From NCBI GenBank assembly GCA_016584495.1, contig WAID01000003.1, positions 4,650,001 through 4,714,000 of the forward strand: DNA of 64,000 nucleotides. Direction: 5' to 3'. Under the pieces are notes generated by a model. The model was not told the DNA's origin. It was given only the letters and a program-made list of their open reading frames with translations, and made no database searches. Shown in pieces: positions 1-10,983 of the stretch. Within the stretch, counting starts at the first letter, position 1. Each line of letters begins with the position of its first letter. This DNA comes from Celoporthe dispersa (taxonomy: Eukaryota > Ascomycota > Sordariomycetes > Diaporthales > Cryphonectriaceae). The position numbers and the translations under genes were made by a program.

Positions 1-185
1 ACGTGGCCAAGCAGCTGGACGAAGCCTTCAAGGAAGCTGAACCACTCATCAACGAGAAGGCGCGCTTCCTGGGACAGAACAAGGAGTTTGCGACGATGGA
101 GAAGGTCGATGAGTTCCTCCAGAGTGAGAAGTACAGGCTGGTCGGAGGCCAGTTCTCACATAAAGAGGAGCAGATTGGATCATAG
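1..185 (+). CDS. 3' end of an unrecognised protein-coding gene
   Basis: An open frame enters from the left edge in frame 3 and ends at a TAG at 183-185, giving a 60-residue C-terminus. The peptide is charged and helical-looking, with AKQLDEAFKEAEPLINEKAR near the start and HKEEQIGS at the very end. No intron signal, signal peptide or membrane segment is visible. I do not recognise the family, and the start lies outside the window. Coding status is inferred from its clean stop, its codon use like that of the neighbouring exons and the lack of any competing gene; it could also be a chance extension of a last exon. Confidence 0.5.
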   Translation, partial: VAKQLDEAFKEAEPLINEKARFLGQNKEFATMEKVDEFLQSEKYRLVGGQFSHKEEQIGS

Positions 186-560
186 AGAGACTAGCCCATC
201 TGATTGTCGATATCATCACGTTCTCCTTGACGTGTAAACTTGCCTAGATATAGCCAATTATAAGAGCGCCTTCCAAAGACCACATCAGTATTTGCATCGA
301 GATTTCTCTGAGATAGAATTGCCCCATCAGAGAAAGAATCCACAGAAATTACTCGGTTGTAAAACTTTGTCAGACCGCGTTGGATATTGCGATGTTGCGA
401 TGATATGTGCAGTAGACCAGATCAAATTTCAACATCCCTGAAACCCATCTCTGCACCTTCTAAAATTCAGCCACACCCAATACTTCTCCTCAACACCACC
501 ACCACCACCCGCACGACAACAATTTTATTCATAGCACAGATGAGCCAAACCACCTCATAA
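186..560. other. Intergenic, 3' region and MSW1 promoter
   Basis: AT-richer sequence between the stop of the leading partial gene and the MSW1 start. It ends in a C/A-rich leader with a short CAC/ACC repeat near 497-511, as is common just upstream of fungal start codons. I see no gene or structured element in it. Confidence 0.5.
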
Positions 561-2094
561 ATGCTGCGCCAGCTAAAAGTGAGGCCTCAGGTCATAAAGG
601 CCACGCCCCGGCCCTACTGGATCTGCCCATCCTGCAGTCCAACAGCAACAGCCTCACAACAACTACAACAACAACGATCACAAACAAAAAGCCGCCGCCA
701 TGCCTCGACCAGCCACGCCGACCCGGCCACGCAGGTGATCTTCTCCGGCATCCAGCCCACCGGTGTTCCACACCTGGGCAACTACCTCGGAGCGCTCAGA
801 GAGTGGGTCAGGCTGCAGGACGGCGCAAGGCCCAACTCGACGCTGCTGTACTCGGTCGTCGACTTGCACGCCATCACAGTACCGCAGCGCGCCGCGGAGC
901 TGAGGCGGCAGAGGAGGGAGATGCTTGCCGCGCTGGTGGCTGTGGGTCTGGACCCTGAGAGGAGTTCCATCTTTTATCAGAGCTCGGTGAGTTTGTTCTC
1001 GTGGAAGGTTGAGGGCTGGTGGGTAGGCGTGCGTGTGTGTGTGTGTGCGTGCGTGTGGGCTGATGAGGGAGAGGTTGGTGGTGTGATTAGGTCCCGGCGC
1101 ATACGGAGCTCATGTGGATCTTGAGCTGTACGGCCTCGATGGGTTACTTGTCGAGGATGACGCAGTGGAAGGTATGTCAACTTGTCACGATGGAAAGGAC
1201 CACCACATCGACTTGGCGGTCGCTGATGAGGGAGGGCTCCTGCAGAGCAAACTCTCCCTGTCCGAAGATACCAGCGCGCTGGATGAGAAGGCCAAGGCCG
1301 CGCTGAAGCTTGGCCTGTTCTCGTATCCGGTCTTGCAGGCGGCAGATATCATGGTGCATCGGTACGGGACTCCTCACTGTTTCGGGATATATGCTCCTAG
1401 ATATCCTGGCCATGCTTGTGTGTATGTTCTCACTGACATTCTACGCAGGGCTACTCACGTCCCCGTCGGTGAAGACCAGAAGCAGCACATTGAGTTCGCG
1501 CGCGAGTGCGCCACCAACTTCAACGCAACCTACGGGAGCGCAGTTCTTGTGCCTCCCGAGACGATTCTCTGTATGTCCCCCGTCGTCCTGTATCAAAACC
1601 CCCTAAACTGACACTCCCACACAGCCCCCGCCCGCCGCGTCATGTCCCTCACCCAGCCCACATCCAAAATGTCCAAATCCGACACCAACCCGGCCTCCCG
1701 GGTCCTCCTCACAGACACCCCCGAGCAGATCAAGAACAAGATCATGCGCGCCCTGACCGACTCACAGACCGACCACATCACCTACGACCCCGGCCAGAGG
1801 CCCGGCGTCTCCAACCTGCTCGAGATCCTGACCATCCTCGAGGGCGGCGAGACCAGGACGCCGGCTGAGATGGCGAGGGACTTTGACGGCATGCAGCACC
1901 CGCTCAAGTCGCTGAAGCAGAGGACTGTGGATGCCGTGGTGCGTGCGATGGGTGATGTAAGGGAGAGGTACCGAGAACTGCTGGACAAGAGAGACGGTGC
2001 TTGGCTGGATGAGATCGAGGCTGTAGGGGCAGAGAAGGCGAGGGCGAACGCCGATGCCACGATGCGGCTTGTGAAGGATGCTGTTGGGTTCTAA
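561..2094 (+). CDS. MSW1: Tryptophanyl-tRNA synthetase, mitochondrial
   Basis: Charges mitochondrial tRNA-Trp with tryptophan; a class I aminoacyl-tRNA synthetase acting in the mitochondrial matrix. The model has five exons: 561-986, 1091-1171, 1246-1361, 1449-1570 and 1625-2094, with all GT-AG junctions in phase, giving 404 aa. Residues 1-50 or so are Arg/Ser/Thr-rich and nearly free of acidic residues, as expected of a presequence. The catalytic core starts at VIFSGIQPTGVPHLGNYLG, where PHLGN is the HIGH-type signature; TSKMSKSD in exon 5 is the KMSKS loop. PVGEDQKQHIEFAR is a typical TrpRS segment. The length fits mitochondrial or bacterial-type TrpRS. Intron 1 carries a GT-rich microsatellite (about 1028-1056). 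No frame disruption is seen, so the call is secure. Confidence 0.95.
1028..1056. repeat. (GT)n microsatellite in MSW1 intron 1
   Basis: An imperfect GT/GCGT run lies inside the first intron of the tryptophanyl-tRNA synthetase gene. It has no coding role and is likely length-polymorphic. Confidence 0.7.
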
Positions 2095-2555
2095 GAATCT
2101 CTGGACATGTGGATATAAGTGCATTCGACTGGGAACAGAAGCCTGCTTGGGTTTGCTCTGGATAGGTAGCCGTCAGCGAAGGACAAGACACATCACACCT
2201 TTTCAGAGAAGTAGACCCGTCAGGCCGACTATCAGCCACGATCCAAATACACATGTAGAGTCTACTATGGTGATCGGTAGTCTTTTGAACAGATTCGATC
2301 AAGAAGTTCAAGAATTCAAATCGATTTGCATCTCAGTCCCGCTTCATCTATCCTAACGCCCAGAGAATCCAACACACGACGCCGTTGATGCCCTTCTATG
2401 CGCCATCACGATGCATACGCAAAGTTAGACCCCCTGCATGCCAACCAGAATTCTCTCACCACTGCATTCGTTTGACGTGATCCTCGGAGACTTGCGGTTG
2501 AGGTGTTAGCGCAGCATGCCCAAGGGAACACAGGAGGGGACGGTCAGATTTTTAC
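2095..2555. other. Convergent intergenic region
   Basis: Holds the 3' ends of MSW1 (+) and the karyopherin gene (-). An optional extra last exon of the karyopherin may occupy 2456-2490 or so (see findings). No other gene is visible. Confidence 0.5.
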
Positions 2556-5500
2556 TTACTTGATGATCTTCTTTAGGAACATGGACTTGTCCGCGTCTGC
2601 CACTTGCGCGCCGGGGAAGGCTGGGTCAAACAGGGCAGCCTCCAGCCACCCCTTCGCCCGCGGATGCTGAAAGACAAGCTTCTTAAGAGGGTCGCTCAGT
2701 TTATCCAGCTCGCTACGAGACGCGTTACCGCCGATGTTCTGGACCAGTGAGCGAGCCAGTAGAGGCCCAAGGTGTTCAATAGCGTTTTCGAATCCGGCCT
2801 GAATAGCTGGATCATCGACTTTGATTGTCACGAAGCCTGACTGTTCATTCGATTCTTCATTAATAAGGGTTCATTCAACGTAAGGCCGTCTAGCCGTCAG
2901 AATAGAAGCACGTACCCAAAAGTCGCAGGCACTTCCCTTGAGAAGCGGCTCTTTGCCGTCAAGCACTGTCAAGGCAAACATGAAGAAGAACTCTAGGTCT
3001 GTGCTTGGCTGGACTTGCAAAAGCGCCTCCGGGTGCCGTAGCATGACGTGGTGGACAAACTCAATGCCGTTTTGCGCAAGATCGGGGTCGCTATCCGGAT
3101 CTATTTCCAGTCAGCCATGTGAGCAACTCAAACACTTTGTAGTTTCGTCCTCACCAGATAGCTCTCTCAAGAGTCCCAGCACCCATGGAAGTAGAGATGA
3201 AAGGCAGGTCAAGATCTGAGTCTTAGAGCGGCTACCCAGGGAGCTCACGAACGAGCATGCCGTGCTGATCATGATACCTATTCTAGGATTGGTAGCAGCA
3301 GTGTTGCGAGTGAAGAAATCGACAACGCAGTCCGGAGAAAAGACAAATGGCCCATCCTCAGTCTCAGAGAATCCCGCTCTGAAGATGTTGCATACGGTCT
3401 CGGTGACTTCTCCGCTCTGCCCAAAAACCTGGTGTAGGTCCGTTATGACCGCCATGGTGTGGTTCTGGATGATCATGAGGCGCTCATTTCTGGGTCCAAG
3501 TGAAGTGTTTTCCGGCTTTTCCAGATCGATAGGTCCCTCGGACAGGCTCTGCACCCCCCTGGCCATGCTTGCCATCAGCCTGAGTACTCTTTCAGCGATT
3601 AGTAAAGAGGCTTCATCAGCAGATGCTGGCGCAGTCTTGTGCATCGCTAAATCCATACGCAGCCTAATCTCCAACCAAAGTTTCATGTCCGGTTCATCTG
3701 CACTCCCTGGCTGGTTTTTCAGTCGCAGGCATTTTTGTGCATCAGCGTCGAGCAATGAGATAAGTTGCTCGAGGTAGTCGAGCTTGCGGTCCTCCTGCGG
3801 GATGGCCTGGATGATGGAGGCAATGCCCGTTATGATCCTCTCTTCGGACACAGAGTCGATACCTAAGCCGTGTATCCGATGGAAATGCTGAAGGAAGGCT
3901 TCGACATGATCCTTGAGCAGGGATCGACATGAAGAGCAGAGCGTCATGATGGACTTGGAGGAAGAGCCACCGAGTAGCCCATCCTCTCCAACAACACTAA
4001 AGAGAAGCTCTAGGGCGGCGGCTAAGTATTGATGGTGGCGCTCGAAGAAGTCTGAATATCGCTCGATGGTAGACAAGCTTGTCTGCAGCAGTCGAGGTGG
4101 TATTTCAGACCGCGCCGGGCCAGGGCTGACGAGCTGAAACAGCTCAGAGGAGAAGACTTTGTGCAAGTCTTCATCGCAGTTGCCGCTGTCCCCGACACAG
4201 TCGCTCAATGATCCCAAGCAGAAAAGGGCAGCCTCGATCTGCGCCCAGTCTCGTACTGACAGAGACTGGAGGAGCAAGTCGACGAAATTCCTCACTAGAG
4301 ATCTACCCTCCAGTGCATAGACAGCCTGCAAGAAATCTGCGACGTCTTTTCTCGCTTCGATCCACCCAGTCCTGTCATTGGAGTCCATCTCGCCCCACGA
4401 GCTGGCTTCGATGAGTTGAATCTTGCGATAGCAATGCGAAACAGCATCCATAACCTGGCTCATTGCGAAGGGCAGCCAGCTATAAGTCGCGGCCTCTTCC
4501 ATAAAGACGGTATCCGTCAACGTCTCGACGAATGTCGCCCAGAACTCCAGTGCAGATACAAACATCCTGTCCTCTCCGACCAGGACGCCGTTGCAATTGA
4601 GAAGGCCGCATAGCCTCTGCAGCATTCTCTGCGACGCATCTCCCGTGTCTTCCATGAGAGTCATGATTTTTGCGTCGCCAGCACAGATCAGCATTACGCC
4701 GTACTGGGTCAGAGCAAAGTCGAAATCACCTGCAACCAGTTGCATGTAGTGATCTCTGGACCAGTCACTCTCGAAGAAGGCGAACAGAGCCTCGTAATGC
4801 TCATCCCTCAAGAACCCGGAATAGTTTTGCAGGATATCGATGAACAACTCCATCGTCGGCAATGACAACTCCTCGACTTGGATGCACTGCAGGGCAGGAA
4901 GTATAAGTTTTCGCAGAGGGGTCTTCAGCGCATCCTCACTGGGTGGCAGCCTCTGCTCATACATTACCCACGACTGTAGCAGCGTTAGTCATTGCGCGTC
5001 ACGGGTCGGGGCGAGAATCCGGGCAAGTATTCGGTCAGAGGGTAGCTCGGTAGACTCACCTGCAAGCACTTGATAGTCTCTTCCTGGATCTTCAGACCTG
5101 AGGGAGACGAGATCGAGATGCCCTGGGCGAGAAGGACCGCCACGTCCTCCCCGTTCCGGATGAGACAATCATGTACTCCCGAGCTATTTCAGATTAATGG
5201 TTGAGCCAATGTGGTCCAGGACACGCGTCTTACTTTTTTTGTGATTTCATCTCCGTCCTCGCGACTTCTTCCACGAGCACCGTGACGAACCAGATGGCAG
5301 CCAAGAAGCTGGTCTCGGAAAGGCCCGAGACGAGGTCCGGGGTGGGTACGTTTTTAGACTCGTCGCTCGTCACAACACGACCAATGTCGAGACAGTACAG
5401 CAAGTGGCGCACACAGTCAGGCCAGAGCTGAGAGAAGTGGATGAAGAAGGTGACCAGAGCGGACGCCAGCTTTCGAATCACAAGTGCGCCGCTTCCGTCT

Positions 5501-5919
5501 GTCAGGGATCGGCTGAACCAGCCGAGCAGACTCTGCAGAAGCTGTCTGGCATCATCCTCCGCCAGATTCGAGCTGTCTAGCGTCAGTACCCTGATATGCA
5601 AAGGGCTAAGACAAATATGGCGTGGCCACTCCTACCTCTCTGTGTTGAGCTTGATGATGATTGTCAAGGCCCCGAAGAACTTGACCTGGTCGTCCGGCCG
5701 CTCCAGCATGCCATGGGCGAACTGCCACCCCGCAGGGGAGCGTTGAGACGCTGAAGAGCATCCTGAGTCCTCGCGATGACCTCGGGAAGAGCCGGTTGAT
5801 ACAAAGCCAAGATCAGCTGGTCCAAAATCAGCGACCATGCAGACTGACAGAGGGTGTGGGGGTTGACTGCCTACCGACTCGGCCTCATCTAGAGTTGATG
5901 GTAATGGTAAGGGCTCCAT
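2556..5919 (-). CDS. Importin-beta family karyopherin (importin-13/Kap122 or Mtr10 type)
   Basis: Nuclear transport receptor built of HEAT repeats that carries cargo through the pore with Ran. Model of seven exons on the minus strand: 5919-5875, 5843-5636, 5572-5234, 5183-5060, 4973-3155, 3100-2916 and 2840-2556; about 1,001 aa, a normal size for this group. The N-terminus has the importin N-domain pattern: helix LILDQLILALYQPALPEVIA, then SPAGWQFAHGML, then QVKFFGALTIIIKLN. The body is a run of amphipathic helices, for example IEAALFCLGSLSDCVGD. One base appears to be missing at about 5742-5747 in exon 2: the frame reading to DALQRL must shift to reach QRSPAGWQ. The start at 5919 gives MEPLPLPSTLDEAE; no other in-frame ATG suits. 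It shares a divergent promoter with the aminopeptidase gene. Exact paralogue (importin-13-like, Kap122 or Mtr10/TNPO3) is not certain. Confidence 0.82.
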
Positions 5920-7176
5920 CTTGTCTTGCGCCAAACATAGCGACGGCTAGCAAGCCTTGGCGGAAGTCGTGCTCTGCGTAGAAGCGGTCGCGCAGGCTGA
6001 AGACGAGGAGGGCACTGGGCCACAGTGTGGGGCGGTTCTAAGGTTGGCAGATGATGAAAGTGAGATGGGTGGCTGGAACTGTGTCTGCATTTCTCTGGTT
6101 ACATGGCATTATTCTGCGAAGGGGGTGTGTTCGGGGGTGGGGGGGTCAGCAGGAGAAAAAGCAAGTCGACTTTTTGTTTGTATTCGCAGGCTACAGACTG
6201 TGGTACCAGTGTGACGATGCTGGGATGTGAAGGAGGTGTCTCGTAGTGGGGTAAAAATGTCAGCTTTATCGATAAGATGCACACAGTACGGTCATGGCCG
6301 GTTGGCGCCTGACAGGCAGACAGGGCCCATCCAGCCGCTCGCACCTTCGAAACCCGACCCCCCCCCCTAAGGTCTAGAATTGCCACAAGCCTTGCTAGCT
6401 ATGGTAAGTACTTGGTAGCTGAGCAGGCAGTTCTCTGGAGGATCCCATTCCGATTTTCTAGTCCCCTTGTGGACTGTGTCGTTGAGGGTGGCATGGGCTG
6501 CCTTCCTCATTATTTTCTCTCTCTCGCGCCCCAAGGAGAAGTAGGAAAATGGCTACCTTCCAGATGGTTGGTAGTCCCACAGGCGGATTTTTCCTTTGGA
6601 AGATGCCGTTATGAGGCATTTTGACGTTACCTTTGGGAGAACCAAGGTGGAAACGCGGGTGGGTTGAATTTGTGAATTCGCCATTCTTGCTCGCGACCAG
6701 GGGGTTGAGGGTACGCTGCTAGGCACGCTAATGCCTGCTGGCAGCAGCACCTAGGCCTGCAGCCGTACCTGAACTTGCTCATTTTTATAGTGCAGGTGTA
6801 CTGGACAGCGGACGTATAGCCATAACAAACTCGATTAGTTCTAACGGGGGCAAGACATACGTAGCATCCTGGACATGTGCAAAAATTATACCTGATAGTA
6901 TTCCAGAATGAGACTGGCTTCAGGCTTAAACCGAAGCAAAACGAGCCTGCTGTACGGAGATCGTCTTGGGGGTCACCCGAATTAGGTAGGACATAAAGGA
7001 CAGTGGTGGTAGTGGGGCCTGCCAGATTGGAGACTCTTGAAGGTGGGGTGCTGAGCAGCCCTTCCGCTTGGATGCTTCAAGACGGTATCTTGGCTCCCCC
7101 ATGCTCCCTCATAGCCCAATAAATCTGCCAAATACTCCTCTCTCTTTTGCTACCCTCATCTCTGCAGGCGTCATAC
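5920..7176. other. Divergent promoter region, karyopherin / aminopeptidase P
   Basis: About 1.26 kb between two divergent starts. It holds several G or C homopolymer runs (for example about 6141-6147 and 6358-6367) and no convincing gene. Open frames here are short and without recognisable sequence. It presumably contains the promoters and leaders of both genes. Confidence 0.5.
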
Positions 7177-9376
7177 ATGTTGCTCATCCTTTCGAAACCT
7201 TTAGTCGCTGCCAGATGCAAGGGCTCATTATTCAGTTCTAGATTCCCTCAAATCACGCATAGACTTAAAGGCGGCAAGAACCCTCCTGCCCTCATCTCTG
7301 GGACAACATCCCTCCGTTGGGCCGCCGCATATAGCAGTTCTGCAGCCGATATGGAGACCGTGGAGACTAGCAGCCGGCTCGCTGAGCTGCGTAAGCTCAT
7401 GAGAGAGCGCAATATCGACATATACGGTCAGCAGTCCCTCCCAATCCACCTCACTTACCATGCTCATGCTGACGGGTATCATGTCTCCAGTCGTGCCATC
7501 AGAGGACAGTCACTCCTCTGAGTACATCGCGCCATGCGATGCCAGGAGAGAATTCATCTCTGGCTTCAGCGGCTCGGCAGGCTGTGCGGTCATCACCCAT
7601 GAGAAGGCTGCCCTGGCGACGGATGGCAGATACTTCAACCAGGCATCCAAGCAGCTGGACAACAACTGGACCCTCTTGAAGCAGGGCCTACAGGACGTGC
7701 CCACCTGGCAGGAATGGTCTGCAGATGAGTCTGCGGGCGGCAAGACTGTTGGCGTGGACCCAACCCTGATCACAAGTCAGACTGCCGAGAAGTTCATCGC
7801 CGACATCGAAAAGAAGGGGGGATCGGATCTCGTTGCCGTTAATGAGAACCTGGTAGATATTGTCTGGGGACAGGCCAGGCCGGGACGCCCCAATGAGCCA
7901 GTCAAGCTGCTTCCTCAAAAGTACGCCGGTAAGGACACCAAGGAGAAACTCGTGGGCTTGCGGAAGGAGCTGGCCAAGAAGAACCTTGCCTGTTTCGTTG
8001 TCTCCATGCTCGATGAGATCGCCTGGCTGTTCAACCTGCGCGGAAATGACATACCATACAACCCAGTCTTCTTCTCCTATGCCATCATCACTGCTGAGGA
8101 AGCAGCTCTCTACATCGACTCGACGAAACTTGCCGATGGATGCGACAGCTATCTGGCCGAGAGTGGCGTCACGGTTAAGCCCTACAGCAGCCTCTTCGAT
8201 GATGCCAGGGCCCTCAGCAATACCCTGGCAGGTGAGGGCTCGACAAATGGGACCAAGTCGACAAAGCGACACGGGATCTCTACCAAGGGATCGTGGGCAC
8301 TTAAGCTAGCCCTGGGTGATGAGTCCGTGGAGGAAATCCGATCACCTGTTGGTGATTTCAAGGCACAGAAGAACGAGACCGAGTTGGAGGGTATGCGTCA
8401 ATGCCATATCAGAGATGGTGCCGCATTGACAGCTTACTTCGCCTGGTTGGAGGACCAGTTGGTCAACAAGAAGGCCGTTGTCGACGAGGTAGCCGCGGCC
8501 GACAAACTCGAGGAGTTACGATCGAAGCAGGAGAATTTCGTCGGTCTTTCGTTTCCGACGATATCATCAACAGGTGCCAAGTAAGCGAACATGCGGCGGC
8601 CATTAGAGTAGCCCCAGGCTGACACATGATACAGTGCTGCTGTCATCCACTACAGCCCGGAGAAAGGGAGCTGTTCCATCATCGACCCGGATAAGATCTA
8701 CCTTTGCGACTCTGGGGCACAGTTCCTCGACGGCACGACGGACACCACTCGGACTCTGCACTTCGGAACGCCCACCGAGAAAGAAATACTGGCAAACACC
8801 CTGGTTCTCAAGGGCAATATAGCTCTGGATCGTGCTGTGTTTCCCAAGGGCACTACTGGCTTTGCGCTAGACTGCTTAGCCCGCCAGTTCCTCTGGGTAC
8901 GTTCTGCTTCTCTATGATCTGACGATATGACACTAACAAGGCTTGGGCAGAACGAGGGCCTGGACTACCGTCACGGCACAGGCCATGGTGTCGGGTCCTA
9001 CCTGAATGTGCACGAGGGCCCTATTGGCATCGGGACCAGAAAGAACTATGCCGACGTGTATATATCAGCAGGAAACGTCACGTCGATCGAGCCAGGCTAC
9101 TACGAGGATGGAGAGTTCGGGATCCGCATCGAGAACATCGCGATCGTGAAGGAGGTCGAGACAGCCTTCCAGTTCGGCGACAGGCCTTTCCTCGGTTTCG
9201 AGCACGTCACGATGACTCCCTACTGCCGGAAGCTGATCGACGTCAATCTCCTAACCCAGGGCGAGAGAGACTGGCTGAACGACTACCACAAGGAGATTTA
9301 CGAAAAGACGAAGGACTTCTTCAAGGATGACGAGGTCACGTTAGCGTGGCTGAAGAGGGAGACCGCGCCCATGTGA
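7177..9376 (+). CDS. Xaa-Pro aminopeptidase P (AMPP, M24B metallopeptidase)
   Basis: Removes the N-terminal residue from peptides with proline in second position; a dinuclear metal enzyme of the pita-bread fold. Exons 7177-7426, 7491-8580, 8635-8896 and 8951-9376 join in phase to 675 aa. A second in-frame ATG at 7351 gives 617 aa, the usual length for the cytosolic enzyme. The extra 58 residues from 7177 are rich in Arg/Lys/Ser with few acidic residues and look like a mitochondrial presequence. The creatinase-like N-domain runs through VVPSEDSHSSEYIAP and ATDGRYFNQA. Metal ligands are visible: Asp in LCDSGAQFLDG, Asp in GTTDTTR, His in GTGHGVGSYLN, Glu in SIEPGYYEDGEFG and Glu in IRIEN. No frame break. 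It converges closely on the FUN14 gene downstream. Confidence 0.95.
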
Positions 9377-9497
9377 GCGAGCCCGGACCACATGAGTCAC
9401 AAGGTTGGCATGACGGGCGACAAATGGGAGTGTCGTTTTTGGGGTTGGATATTTGGAAGCGTGGATGGTCTGAGTATACTGTACAGGATATCTCCGT

Positions 9498-10093
9498 CTA
9501 AAACTGCATGAAGGCCGCCAACGCAAACGTCGTACCAAAGGCCAATTTAAAGGTCGGGTTCTTTTCCAGAGCGGACAACACCTTCGAAGACTCCACCCTC
9601 TGTCTCAACCTGAGCATCCCCAAGAGGTCGATGCCATTGCGAGAAGCCACCTGCATATGATGTTGCCGATCAGTTACCCACGTTTCTCCCTTGGGAAGAC
9701 CAACACCGGCGACTTACCTGAACGGCCACAATGGCTATGCCCGTCAGTAGGACTAAAGTTTTAGAGAAGACACTGACCAGCACGCCAGTCAAGAAGCCTA
9801 GGATCAAGTCACTACCCGTCAGCCGGTCTCACGTCCGCTAGTTCGCACAGATAGAATCCCTCACCTGCGAGACTTCCCCCGGACAGCTGCTTGATGACCT
9901 CGGGGCTCAGCCAGTCCTCAGACTCGGCCACCACGCGCTCCACGGCTGGTGGTGGAGATCTGGATGCGGCGGGCACGGCATCAAGACGTATTGGCCGCTG
10001 GCGACTGGCGAGGAACAGACTTGCTGACACTCCCAATGTGAGCGGAACTGCATGGCGCCGGAGGGCACCGCGGCAGAGTGCTATTGTTGCCAT
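9498..10093 (-). CDS. FUN14-domain mitochondrial membrane protein
   Basis: Member of the FUN14/FUNDC family of small mitochondrial membrane proteins; the mammalian member is a mitophagy receptor, and the fungal role is less clear. Exons 10093-9865, 9797-9718 and 9650-9498 give 153 aa. The N-terminus MATIALCRGALRRH is basic and followed by a hydrophobic stretch and Arg-rich linker. The FUN14 segment begins at LSPEVIKQLSGGSLAGFLTG and continues through VFSKTLVLLTGIAIVAVQ, a membrane span, to a C-terminal hydrophobic segment ending in ALAAFMQF. The start at 10093 was chosen because the open frame further upstream has no ATG. Intron 1's acceptor is the CTAG at 9798-9801; the nearer TAG upstream would create a stop. 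I see no LC3/Atg8-interacting motif I would trust. Confidence 0.85.
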
Positions 10094-10217
10094 TGACAGT
10101 GGTGTATTCGATTGAGGTGAGGTTGTTCTCAGGGATGTGTGAGCTCTTCGATGTGGACCAGGGACCACTGACGTAGCTGGAAGGGGAACTTGTGACGGCA
10201 CGTTTTGGTCTAGAGAG

Positions 10218-10242
10218 TACTTAGGGTTAGGGCTGAAGTACC
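10218..10242. promoter_or_regulatory. Telobox-like double TTAGGG inside a short inverted repeat
   Basis: Two tandem TTAGGG units (10221-10232) lie inside a perfect 6-bp inverted repeat, GTACTT at 10218-10223 and AAGTAC at 10237-10242. It sits about 125-150 bp upstream of the FUN14 start codon. TTAGGG is the binding core of Myb-type telobox proteins (Tbf1/Taz1 family). A binding role here is inference. Confidence 0.35.
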
Positions 10243-10385
10243 AGTTTAGCCTCCTCCCACGTCCCAAGAAGTCACCACTCCCCCTCCAGCAATCACTTCT
10301 CCTGCACGTGGACAGTAAACAATTTTATTTTGGTATAGAAGATATATTCAAAGTTCGAGTTATCCCGGGCTAAAGAAAATTAGTG

Positions 10386-10398
10386 TATAAAATATATA
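10386..10398. promoter_or_regulatory. TATA-like AT run
   Basis: TATAAAATATATA lies about 585 bp upstream of the kinase start and 290 bp upstream of the FUN14 start. It resembles a TATA box, but the distance to either gene is long, so the call is weak. Confidence 0.25.
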
Positions 10399-10983
10399 CT
10401 CGGTCCTTGATCACAGCCACGATAGGCCATCCTGCTTCTTAGTGTGTGAAAGCCTAGTAAACATGGAGGAAGCAGCAGGTACATACCTCCTGCCACTAAA
10501 TCTGCTAACCCAGCTGCTTCAATAAGTAAGTACCTAGCCAGTAGACGATGTTCTTAGCTTCAGGCTGAGGCCCAGACCAGAAAGAAGGGGAAAATCGAGA
10601 TAAATTCTGTGGTTGGGCGCTGGGCCGAGTTCCAATATCTCTGTGCTTCGTCTGCATTCTGCGTCGTTCTATTGTTTGGATTTTTCGTCGATATTCCAGC
10701 TCTCGCATATTTGTGACCTCTCTCACGTCGTCTAGCCACCATCATTTACTGCAGCCTCTCTCCATTTCCCCATCTCTTCTGAAATTTTTTCTTCTGGCTG
10801 GATCTGACCTCAACCACCACCAGCCTGAACTTTTCCCACGTCTTCTTTTCCACAGTCTCATCCACCACCACATCTTCAACCTCGTACCGCAGCGCGGTAC
10901 CATCTGCTGGACAGAGCCTATTTTCACGCCACATACTTTAATCATTTAATACAGCACAGTTCACTTCGCGCCGACCAGTCAAG

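Larger units (their letters stand above)
10094..10983. other. Divergent promoter region, FUN14 / FHA kinase
   Basis: About 890 bp between divergent starts. It holds a telobox-like TTAGGGTTAGGG at 10221-10232 and a TATA-like AT run at 10386-10398. The stretch nearest the kinase (about 10740-10980) is C/T-rich, as in fungal leaders. No gene is seen. Confidence 0.5.

Noticed and set aside
10221..10232. Internal telomere or chromosome end
   Set aside because: Only two TTAGGG units within an ordinary promoter; no array and genes continue on both sides.
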